Source: Acidimicrobiales bacterium (GTDB lineage: Bacteria; Actinomycetota; Acidimicrobiia; Acidimicrobiales; Iamiaceae). Taken from it: a stretch of 64,000 nucleotides of DNA. A program made the translations under genes and the position numbers. A model generated the notes under the pieces. The model made no database searches. It was given only the letters and a program-made list of their open reading frames with translations, and was not told where the DNA came from. The stretch spans positions 62,001 through 126,000 of the forward strand of contig DASQKY010000051.1 of assembly GCA_035630295.1 (NCBI GenBank). The letters run 5' to 3'. Every line of letters begins with the position of its first letter. The first letter of the stretch is position 1. Below, one piece after another: positions 57,789 through 64,000 of the stretch.

Positions 57789-58877
57789 TCAGAGGCCGGC
57801 GGTGCGGGCGGCGACGGACGTGGTGACCAGGCGGTCGAGGGCGGCGGCCGCCGCCCCCGAGTCGAGGGCGGCCCCGGCCCGCTCGATGCCGTCGGGGTAG
57901 TCGTCCACCTGCCCGGCGGCCACCAGGCCGGCGGCGGCGTTGAGGACCACGATGTCGCGGTGGGGGCCGGCCTCGCCGGCCAGCACGGCCCGGGCCAACC
58001 GAGCGTTGGTGGCCGGGTCGCCGCCCCGCAGGTCCTCCAGGCGGGCCGGGCCCAGGCCGAAGGCCAGGGGGTCGACGGTGAGGGGGCGGATCGCGCCGTC
58101 GGTCACCTCGACCACGTTGGAGGTGGTGGTGATGGTGATCTCGTCCAGCCCGTCGCCGCCGTGGACGACGAAGGCCCGCTCGGCCCCGTGGGCCAGCAGC
58201 ACCTCGGCCATGCGCTCGGCCATGGTGGGGTCGCCCACCCCGACCACGTAGCGGCGGACCCGGGCCGGGTTGGCCAGGGGCCCGAGGATGTTGAACACGG
58301 TGGGCACCCCCAGCTCCTTGCGGGTGGGCCCGGCGTGGCGCATGGAGGCGTGGTACCGGGGGGCGAAGCAGAAGCCGATGCCGGCCTCGGCCACGCACCG
58401 GGCCACCCCCTCGGGCCCCAGGTCGATGACCACGCCCAGGGCCTCCAGCAGGTCGGCCGAGCCGCACGACGACGAGGCGGCCCGGTTGCCGTGCTTGCAC
58501 ACCCGGGCCCCGGCGCCGGCCACCACGATGGCGGCCAGGGTGGAGACGTTGATGGAGTGGCTGCGGTCGCCACCGGTGCCGACGATGTCGACCACGCCGT
58601 CGAGGTCGGGCAGGGGCACCCGCTCGGCGGCGGCCAGCATGGCGTCCAGCATCCCCCCCATCTCGGCCGCGGTCTCCCCCTTCATGCGCAGCGCCACGAT
58701 GAAGGCGGCGATCCGGGCCGGGCTGGCCTGGCCGGCCAGGATCTCGGCCATGGCCGCCCGGGCCTCGACCGGGGTGAGGTCGCGCCGCTGGGTCAGTGCC
58801 CCCAGGACCCCGGGCCACCCCCCCACCTCGTCCAGCGACGGCGTGTCGTCAGCGGGAGCAGCAGCGTCAGCGACCAT
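57789..58877 (-). CDS. trpD: Anthranilate phosphoribosyltransferase
   Basis: 362 residues. It joins anthranilate to PRPP, the second step of tryptophan synthesis. Family motifs are GTGGDRSHSINVST, CKHGNRAASSSCGSADLLEALG, FAPRYHASM and GVGDPTMAE. The first 25 residues are extra to the core. ATG 58877 is 8 bp after TAGGTT. It stands alone, away from other trp genes, which is common in actinobacteria. Confidence 0.95.
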   Translation of the reverse strand: MVADAAAPADDTPSLDEVGGWPGVLGALTQRRDLTPVEARAAMAEILAGQASPARIAAFIVALRMKGETAAEMGGMLDAMLAAAERVPLPDLDGVVDIVGTGGDRSHSINVSTLAAIVVAGAGARVCKHGNRAASSSCGSADLLEALGVVIDLGPEGVARCVAEAGIGFCFAPRYHASMRHAGPTRKELGVPTVFNILGPLANPARVRRYVVGVGDPTMAERMAEVLLAHGAERAFVVHGGDGLDEITITTTSNVVEVTDGAIRPLTVDPLAFGLGPARLEDLRGGDPATNARLARAVLAGEAGPHRDIVVLNAAAGLVAAGQVDDYPDGIERAGAALDSGAAAAALDRLVTTSVAARTAGL

Positions 58878-58885
58878 GGCCCGGC

Positions 58886-58891
58886 AACCTA
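58886..58891 (-). promoter_or_regulatory. -10 hexamer TAGGTT of trpD
   Basis: TAGGTT is 8 bp before ATG 58877. Confidence 0.45.
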
Positions 58892-58920
58892 GAGCACCCC
58901 GGCGGGGACCCCGTGGGGGT

Positions 58921-60090
58921 TCAGTCCCACCACAGGTGGCCGGCCAGGACGCCCTTGCCGATGAGGCCGAGCTGCACCTGGGTGGTGCCCTCCACGATGG
59001 TGAGCTGCTTGGCGTCGCGGTAGTACAGCTCGGTCATGTGGTCCTTCATGTAGCCGGCCGCGCCCAGCATCTGGAGGCACACGTTGGAGGCCTGCACCGC
59101 CACCTCGGTGGCCTTGTACTTGGCCATCGACAGGTAGGGCACGAACTCCTTGGTGAACTTGCCCTCGTCGGCCATGACCGCGGCCCGGTAGGTGAGGAGG
59201 CGGGCGGCCTCGATCTCGGTGGCCAGCTTGGCGATCTCCCACTGGGTGCCTTGGAACTCCGCGATGGTCTTGGTGAAGGCGGCCCGCTCCTTCACGTACT
59301 CGGTGGCGTACATGAGGGCCCCCTCGGCCAGGCCGATGCCCCGGGCGGCCACGATGGGGCGCATGGAGTTGAGGCCCTGCATGGCCGCCTGCCAGCCCCC
59401 GATCTCGCCGATGACGTTGGCCGCCGGCACCCGCGCCCCGTCCAGCAGCAGCTCGCCGGTGGCCACGCCCCTGACGCCCATCTTCTGGTCGAGGGTGCCG
59501 ACCTGGACCCCGTCCCAGCCCCGCTCGACCACGAAGGCGGTGATGGAGTCGTGGTCCCGGCTGGCCGGGTCGGCCGAGGTCTTGGCGAACACCGTGTACC
59601 AGTCGGCCTGGGCCACCCCGGAGATCCAGCACTTGGTGCCGGTCAGCACCCAGTCGTCGCCGTCGGGCACCGCCTTGGCGCGCATGCCCATGACGTCGCT
59701 GCCGGCCTGGGGCTCGGACAGGCAGAAGGCCCCCCGCTTCTCGCCGGTGGCGATGGGGGCCACGTAGCGCTCGTTGAGGTCGCGGCTGCCGGCGATCATC
59801 ACCGGGCCGGTGGGCAGCCGGGTCAGGAGGAGCATCAGGGCCGCGGTGTTGGAGTACTTGGCCACCTCCTCCATGGCGATGGTCAGGCCCAGGATGCCGG
59901 CCCCGCCGCCGCCCAGGTCCTCGGGGATGCACAGGCCCAGCAGGCCCGTGTCGCGGAACACCTCGAAGATGTCCTGCGGGTACTCGTTGGACTCGTCGAT
60001 CTCCCGGGCCCGAGGCTTGACCTTGTCCTGGGCGATGCGCCGGCAGGTCTCCTGCAGGGCGGTGAGCTCGTCGGAGAACGTGAAGTCCAT
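58921..60090 (-). CDS. Acyl-CoA dehydrogenase
   Basis: 389 residues. FAD-dependent alpha,beta-dehydrogenation of an acyl-CoA. CLSEPQAGSDV, WISGVAQADWYTVFAK and the C-terminal QMLGAAGYMKDH and IVEGTTQVQL elements are present; the Glu of VEGTT is the catalytic base. The length is standard. The acyl chain specificity is unknown. ATG 60090 is 8 bp after TACCGT, so it likely has its own promoter. It may supply the catabolic genes at the other end of the window. Confidence 0.94.
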   Translation of the reverse strand: MDFTFSDELTALQETCRRIAQDKVKPRAREIDESNEYPQDIFEVFRDTGLLGLCIPEDLGGGGAGILGLTIAMEEVAKYSNTAALMLLLTRLPTGPVMIAGSRDLNERYVAPIATGEKRGAFCLSEPQAGSDVMGMRAKAVPDGDDWVLTGTKCWISGVAQADWYTVFAKTSADPASRDHDSITAFVVERGWDGVQVGTLDQKMGVRGVATGELLLDGARVPAANVIGEIGGWQAAMQGLNSMRPIVAARGIGLAEGALMYATEYVKERAAFTKTIAEFQGTQWEIAKLATEIEAARLLTYRAAVMADEGKFTKEFVPYLSMAKYKATEVAVQASNVCLQMLGAAGYMKDHMTELYYRDAKQLTIVEGTTQVQLGLIGKGVLAGHLWWD

Positions 60091-60098
60091 GGCCGGCG

Positions 60099-60104
60099 AC
60101 GGTA
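60099..60104 (-). promoter_or_regulatory. -10 hexamer TACCGT of the acyl-CoA dehydrogenase gene
   Basis: TACCGT is 8 bp before ATG 60090, inside the 18 bp gap to the GNAT stop. Confidence 0.4.
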
Positions 60105-60108
60105 CCGG

Positions 60109-60675
60109 TCAGCGCAGGGGCAGGCGCAGCTCGACCTCACGGATGGCGGGGGCGGGCTCGTACGGCCGTTCGGCGCCGGTGGGGACGAAGCCGAGGGCCT
60201 CGTGGAAGGCCCGGGCGTGGGCGTTGCGCTCCACCAGCCACTGGCGGACCTCGACGGCGTTGGCCCTGACCGCCCAGTCCCGGACCGCGCCCACCAGGGC
60301 GTCGGCCACGCCGATGCGGCGGAACGGCGGGGCGGACCACAGGGAGGTGAGGGTCACGGCCCCGTCGTCGGTGCGGAAGGCGCTGACCATGCCGGCGGTG
60401 TCGGGGCCGACCTCGGCGAACCAGGTGGCCTGGTCGTCGGCCCCGCTGTGGGCCTCGGCCACCCGGGTCCAGGCCTCCACGGGACGGGCCCGGGCCGCCT
60501 CCAGGTTGGTGGTGAAGGTGCCGGGGCTGTCGGCGATGGCGGCCAGGCGGACCTCCCGGAGGAGGGGCCCGTCGCTCTCGGTGATGCGGCGGATGCGGAC
60601 CTCGACGCCGGGGGCGGGGCCGGCGACCTCACCGGCGGGGATGGGGTCGCCCGGGGCGGTGGCGTCGGAGGGCAT
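60109..60675 (-). CDS. GNAT-family N-acetyltransferase
   Basis: 188 residues. The domain begins at about residue 28 (VEVRIRRITESDGPLLREVRL), and the acetyl-CoA loop is PPFRRIGVADALV. ERNAHARAFHEALGFVPTG is the C-terminal GNAT element. The acceptor is unknown. ATG 60675 lies 23 bp after the whiB stop; cotranscription with whiB is likely. Confidence 0.88.
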   Translation of the reverse strand: MPSDATAPGDPIPAGEVAGPAPGVEVRIRRITESDGPLLREVRLAAIADSPGTFTTNLEAARARPVEAWTRVAEAHSGADDQATWFAEVGPDTAGMVSAFRTDDGAVTLTSLWSAPPFRRIGVADALVGAVRDWAVRANAVEVRQWLVERNAHARAFHEALGFVPTGAERPYEPAPAIREVELRLPLR

Positions 60676-60698
60676 GGTGGCGGGGACCGGTCCGGGGC

Positions 60699-60950
60699 TC
60701 AGGCCGAGCGCCGACGCTGCCGGATGATCCGGCGCCTCTCCCGCTCGGAGCACCCGCCCCAGATGCCCTCCTTCTCCCGGACGCCGAGGGCGTGCTCCAG
60801 GCACAGGTCGACCACCGGGCACTGTGCGCACACGGCCTTGGCGTCGAGGCACTCGTCCTCGTCGTCCGCCGGGTAGAAGATGCTCGGGTCGAGGCCCTTG
60901 CAGGCGGCCTGCCTGCGCCAGGGCGGGGTGCTCGTGGTCGCGTCGCTCAC
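60699..60950 (-). CDS. WhiB-family Fe-S transcriptional regulator
   Basis: 83 residues. Cluster ligands Cys17, Cys41, Cys44 and Cys50 show the WhiB C-x(n)-C-x2-C-x5-C pattern (ACKG, CAQC, DLC). The GIWGG turn at 62-66 is followed by the basic tail ERERRRIIRQRRRS for DNA or sigma-factor contact. Extra Cys34 and Cys67 are unusual. WhiB proteins bind a [4Fe-4S] cluster and respond to NO or O2; the subfamily cannot be named safely. GTG 60950 has a GAGAGA site 8 bp upstream. Confidence 0.93.
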   Translation of the reverse strand: MSDATTSTPPWRRQAACKGLDPSIFYPADDEDECLDAKAVCAQCPVVDLCLEHALGVREKEGIWGGCSERERRRIIRQRRRSA

Positions 60951-61075
60951 GGATCGTTCTCTCTCGGGGCCCCGGCCCACGGTGGGTGCCCGCGGGGGTG
61001 CAGCCAGGGAAGGGGCGAGTATCGCCGTGCCCCGGGCCACGTGTCCAGACCGATCCGGCCGGAGCCGAGGGGACC

Positions 61076-61681
61076 TCACGTCCCCCGCAGGTCGGCCAGG
61101 AGCTCGGCCCGGGTCTCGTCGCCCAGCATCGTCTCCTCGTCGTAGGCCGGGTGGGCCACGGCCAGGCGGACCGGCCCGGCCTCCACCGCGTCGACCTGTT
61201 CGGGGGTGAGGCTGAAGTGCACGTAGTGGACCGCGGCGGTGATCTCGTCCCGGGTGAGCTGGCTGGCGTGGGCCGGGTCGACCTGGCAGCGCGCGACGGC
61301 GCCGTCGCCGTCCCCGGCGGCGCTCAGGCGCAGCTCGACGGAGGTCTCGATGCCGACCAGCTCGGGCAGCCACCGGCGCATGGCGTCGTCATCGGTCAGC
61401 TCGATGAACAGGCTGGCGGCCAGGTGGCCGGGCTCGGGCACGAGGGGGTTGTAGACGTCGAGCTCCTCCTGGATGCCCTCGTCGGTGCCGATGCGCTCGA
61501 CCCGGGCCATCTCCTGGATCTGGAAGCGGACGGTGTCACGGTTCTCGAACACCAGGGTGACGAAGGGCCCCACCCCCACCCGGCGGCGCTTCTTGAGGGC
61601 GATGACGTGGCGCCGGAAGGCGTCGCGCTCGCGCTCGTACGCCCGTTGGTCGGCGATGTCGTCGATGGTCAGCTTGGCCAT
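61076..61681 (-). CDS. DUF3501 family protein
   Basis: 201 residues. [56 protein letters not shown] is the DUF3501 core. The family is found next to rubrerythrin and Fe-S oxidoreductase genes, exactly as here, but its function is unknown. ATG 61681 lies 10 bp after the Fe-S protein stop, so the two are cotranscribed. A role as an accessory in peroxide or oxygen defence is inferred from neighbours. Confidence 0.88.
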   Translation of the reverse strand: MAKLTIDDIADQRAYERERDAFRRHVIALKKRRRVGVGPFVTLVFENRDTVRFQIQEMARVERIGTDEGIQEELDVYNPLVPEPGHLAASLFIELTDDDAMRRWLPELVGIETSVELRLSAAGDGDGAVARCQVDPAHASQLTRDEITAAVHYVHFSLTPEQVDAVEAGPVRLAVAHPAYDEETMLGDETRAELLADLRGT

Positions 61682-61691
61682 GGGGGGCCTC

Positions 61692-63041
61692 CTAGTGGCT
61701 GGTGGCGCCGGGCTCGGGGTCGATGGCGTAGGCCCGGGCCAGGACCTGGACGGGGTGCGAGGGCCGGGCCCCGGTCTCCAGCTCGATGGCCCCGTTGGCC
61801 AGGCTGCAGTCGCCGCACACCACGCGGGCGCCGCTCTTCTCGACGCCAGCGGCCAGCTTGCGGGCCACCTTGCGGGCGTCCTCCATGTTCTCGGCCCGCA
61901 GGCCCCAGGTGCCGTCGATGCCGGAGCACTCGGCCACCAGGCGCACCTTGGTGCCGGTCTGCTTGAGCAGGTCCCGGCTCTTGAACCCGATGTTCTGGGC
62001 CCGCAGGTGGCAGGCCCCGTGGTAGGTCACCTCGTCGGGCACCTCGCCGGTGAAGTCGGTGTCGAGGTCGGGGCCGCCGCCCTTGTGGACACGGCTCCAC
62101 AGGAACTCCGCGGCGTCCATGGTCCGGGCCGCCACCAGCTCGGCGTCGGCCCCGCCCACGTAGTCGCGGTAGTCGTTCTTGAGGACGAAGCTGCAGGTGG
62201 GCTCGGGCACGACCACGGTGGAGGGCCGGCCCTGGTCGTCGCTCCGGCGCAGGGCCCCGGCCAGCACCTCCACGTTGCCCCGGGCCATCTTGGAGAAGCG
62301 GGCCAGGTCCCCCTGGTGGAGGGCGGGGGCGCCGCAGCACTGCTGGCCGGGGGGCAGGTCACAGCCCACGCCGTTGCGGTCGAGCACCTTCACCAGGTCC
62401 TGGCCGATGGCCGTGTCCTGGTACTCGACCAGGCAGGTGGGGAACAGGGTGGCGTGGGCGTCGCGGCCCTCGACCTCGGCCGGGGCGCCGTCACGGCGGG
62501 CGAACCAGGTCGAGAAGCGGGCCTTGGCGTACGGCGGCAGCACCCGCTGGGAGGAGATGCCGACCGTGGCCTCCATGGCCTTGCGGGGCAGGGTCTCGGG
62601 GGTGGCGACGGCCCGGTTGGCCAGGCCGGAGAGGGCGCTGCCCACCTTGCCGGTGAGGTCGGTGCGGCCCAGGGCCTGGTCGGTGAGCCGGGTGCGGAGG
62701 CTCTTGCCGCCGCCGGCGTGCTGCACGGCCTTGGCCCGCAGCATCAGGCGGGGGAAGTCGAGGGCCCACTCGTGCTTGCCCGGCGTGTACGGGCAGTTCA
62801 GCTCCCCGCACAGCTTGCAGTTGTAGCACTGGTCCACGACCTGGAACCGCTCCTGGTCGGTGAGGCGCTCGGAGTCCTGGTCGTCGTGCTGGTCGATGGC
62901 CGCGAACAGGGTCGGGAAGGCCGGGCAGAACTTGAAGCAGAGGCGGCAGCCGTGGCACAGGTCGTAGACCCGGTTCATCTCCTCCCGCAGGTCACCGGTG
63001 TCCAGGTAGGCGGGGTGGAACGGGTCGTAGGTGGTGGTCAC
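61692..63041 (-). CDS. Fe-S oxidoreductase with two 4Fe-4S clusters and CCG domains
   Basis: 449 residues. Two ferredoxin-type motifs lie near the N-terminus, Cys29/32/35/39 ([13 protein letters not shown]) and Cys72/75/78/83 ([13 protein letters not shown]). CCG-type elements follow, [11 protein letters not shown] and [10 protein letters not shown], as in heterodisulfide reductase subunit D and glycolate oxidase GlcF. It likely passes electrons to the adjacent rubrerythrin. GTG 63041 has GGGAGG 4 bp upstream. The electron donor is unknown. Confidence 0.9.
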   Translation of the reverse strand: MTTTYDPFHPAYLDTGDLREEMNRVYDLCHGCRLCFKFCPAFPTLFAAIDQHDDQDSERLTDQERFQVVDQCYNCKLCGELNCPYTPGKHEWALDFPRLMLRAKAVQHAGGGKSLRTRLTDQALGRTDLTGKVGSALSGLANRAVATPETLPRKAMEATVGISSQRVLPPYAKARFSTWFARRDGAPAEVEGRDAHATLFPTCLVEYQDTAIGQDLVKVLDRNGVGCDLPPGQQCCGAPALHQGDLARFSKMARGNVEVLAGALRRSDDQGRPSTVVVPEPTCSFVLKNDYRDYVGGADAELVAARTMDAAEFLWSRVHKGGGPDLDTDFTGEVPDEVTYHGACHLRAQNIGFKSRDLLKQTGTKVRLVAECSGIDGTWGLRAENMEDARKVARKLAAGVEKSGARVVCGDCSLANGAIELETGARPSHPVQVLARAYAIDPEPGATSH

Positions 63042-63211
63042 GGAGCCTCCCGGGGCGGGGGTCGTGGCGATGCGGCGAGAGCGGCCGGCGCCACGGTGGC
63101 GGGTGCGGTCGGGGGACAGGGCGCAGGCGGGAGGCGAGCGGGCCGCCACCCCGGCCGCGCCCCGCCAGGGGCCCGGCCGGGGGTGGATCCGGTGGCCGGC
63201 TCAGGGGTGGC

Positions 63212-63631
63212 TCAGGACAGGGCCTCGAGGCCCTGCTGGAAGCGACCGGCGTGGCTCTTCTCGGCCCGGGCCAGCGTCTCCAGCCACTCGCCGATCTCCT
63301 CGAAGCCCTCGTCGCGGGCGGTCTTGGCGAAGCCCGGGTACATCTGGGTGTACTCGTAGGTCTCGCCGGCGATGGCGGAGCGGAGGTTGTCCTCGGTCTC
63401 CCCCACCGGCTCGCCGGTGGCGGGGTCGCCCACCTCGGCGAGGAAGTCGAAGTGGCCGAAGGCGTGCCCGGTCTCCCCCTCGGCGACGGACCGGAACAGG
63501 GCGGCCACGTCGGGGTAGCCCTCGATGTCCGCCTTCTGGGCGAAGTAGAGGTAGCGACGGTTCGCCTGGCTCTCGCCGGCGAAGGCCTCCTTCAGGTTGT
63601 CCTCGGTCTGGGTGCCCTTGAGCTCAGCCAT
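63212..63631 (-). CDS. Rubrerythrin family protein (no rubredoxin domain)
   Basis: 139 residues. A four-helix diiron protein that reduces peroxide. ExxH-type ligands appear as [31 protein letters not shown] and [10 protein letters not shown]. The C-terminal rubredoxin domain of classical rubrerythrin is missing, so electrons must come from a partner, perhaps the Fe-S protein downstream. ATG 63631 follows a purine-rich GGAGA. It lies just downstream of a Fur-family gene. Confidence 0.92.
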   Translation of the reverse strand: MAELKGTQTEDNLKEAFAGESQANRRYLYFAQKADIEGYPDVAALFRSVAEGETGHAFGHFDFLAEVGDPATGEPVGETEDNLRSAIAGETYEYTQMYPGFAKTARDEGFEEIGEWLETLARAEKSHAGRFQQGLEALS

Positions 63632-63679
63632 GGGGTGTCTCCGTTGTGGGTGGGTGGGTGGATCCGGCCGCGGCGCGGC

Positions 63680-64000
63680 TCAGACGTGGGCCGGTGCAGC
63701 CCGGGTGCCACCGGGACCCTCGGCCGGGGCCTCGGGCGAGCACTGCTCGCAGAGGCCCCGGAAGACGATCTCGGTGGCGGTGACGGTGAAGCCCGGCGAG
63801 GTGCCGGCCGGCAGGGCCACGGCCCCGACATCGGCGTGGACGTCGTGGATCCGGCCGCACCGGTCGCAGACCAGGTGGTGGTGGGCCTCGAGGGTGGGGT
63901 CGAACCGGGTGGCCCCGGTGCCCAGGTCGAGCGGGACCAGCTCGCCCATGGCGGCCAGGTCGTTGAGCGTCTGGTACACGGTGCGCAGCGACACGGTGGG
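63680..64000 (-). CDS. Fur/PerR-family regulator (N-terminus outside the window)
   Basis: The C-terminal 106 residues of a Fur-family metalloregulator; the start lies beyond the window edge. [17 protein letters not shown] is the end of the winged helix. [21 protein letters not shown] carries the His-rich metal site and the first CxxC, and GLCEQC the second zinc pair. The position above rubrerythrin suggests a PerR-type peroxide sensor, but Fur or Zur cannot be excluded. The stop is at 63680, 48 bp before the rubrerythrin ATG. Confidence 0.88.
   Translation of the reverse strand, partial: PTVSLRTVYQTLNDLAAMGELVPLDLGTGATRFDPTLEAHHHLVCDRCGRIHDVHADVGAVALPAGTSPGFTVTATEIVFRGLCEQCSPEAPAEGPGGTRAAPAHV

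Noticed and set aside
60088-60108. A possible sixth CTGAC operator before the acyl-CoA dehydrogenase
   Set aside because: The sequence CTGACCGGTACCGTC lacks the GTCAG arm at the right spacing.

Overview
The window is a 64 kb stretch of very GC-rich, gene-dense chromosome. About 60 protein genes lie mostly head to tail on the minus strand, with very short gaps, many GTG starts and almost every third codon position G or C. Several family markers point to an actinobacterium: WhiB, a bL37-type micro-ribosomal protein, a DUF222/HNH (13E12-type) gene, LLM-type (F420-like) oxidoreductases, KstR-like and LexA-like operators, and many genes that look leaderless. The large load of acyl-CoA/SDR/amidohydrolase catabolism genes suits Acidimicrobiia (Iamia-like), but that placement is inference. 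No rRNA, tRNA, CRISPR array, prophage or insertion sequence was seen.

Region 1 (1-20.5 kb) starts with a truncated gene and a cupredoxin/beta-helix lipoprotein, msrA and a glyoxalase-fold protein. It then becomes a catabolic block: SDRs, a degenerate TPP-enzyme-like protein, AMP-forming acyl-CoA ligase, alcohol and aldehyde dehydrogenases, an amidohydrolase, a cyclase-family hydrolase, an EthD protein, an LLM oxidoreductase, and EamA and MFS transporters. A VapBC toxin-antitoxin pair sits inside it. Region 2 (20.5-31 kb) holds an HNH endonuclease, a pentapeptide-repeat membrane protein, a TetR-DoxX-ligase operon whose first gene reads as an isochorismatase-like/acyl-CoA ligase fusion, a trypsin-like lipoprotein, a second amidohydrolase and a crotonase.

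Region 3 (31-64 kb) is mostly housekeeping: two tandem YcaQ-type DNA glycosylase paralogues, rsmA-tatD-metG, ychF, a PolX-type PHP protein, bL37, prolyl oligopeptidase, a Ser/Thr kinase, a DrrAB-like ABC exporter, a GlgC-like nucleotidyltransferase, a large LuxR (LAL) regulator, an NYN-domain protein, an SOS-box-preceded DEDDh/GIY-YIG nuclease, trpD, an acyl-CoA dehydrogenase and whiB. It ends with an oxidative-stress-like cluster (DUF3501, two-cluster Fe-S protein, rubrerythrin, Fur-family regulator).

The most interesting layer is regulatory. Five near-identical 15 bp palindromes (CTGAC-N5-GTCAG) sit just upstream of five catabolic genes. One of them heads the operon that contains a TetR gene, which suggests an autoregulated local regulon. 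A second set of three 14 bp sites matches the TnnAACnnGTTnnA consensus known for KstR. More than 20 genes have a TAnnnT hexamer only 6-9 bp before the start codon, which implies leaderless transcripts.
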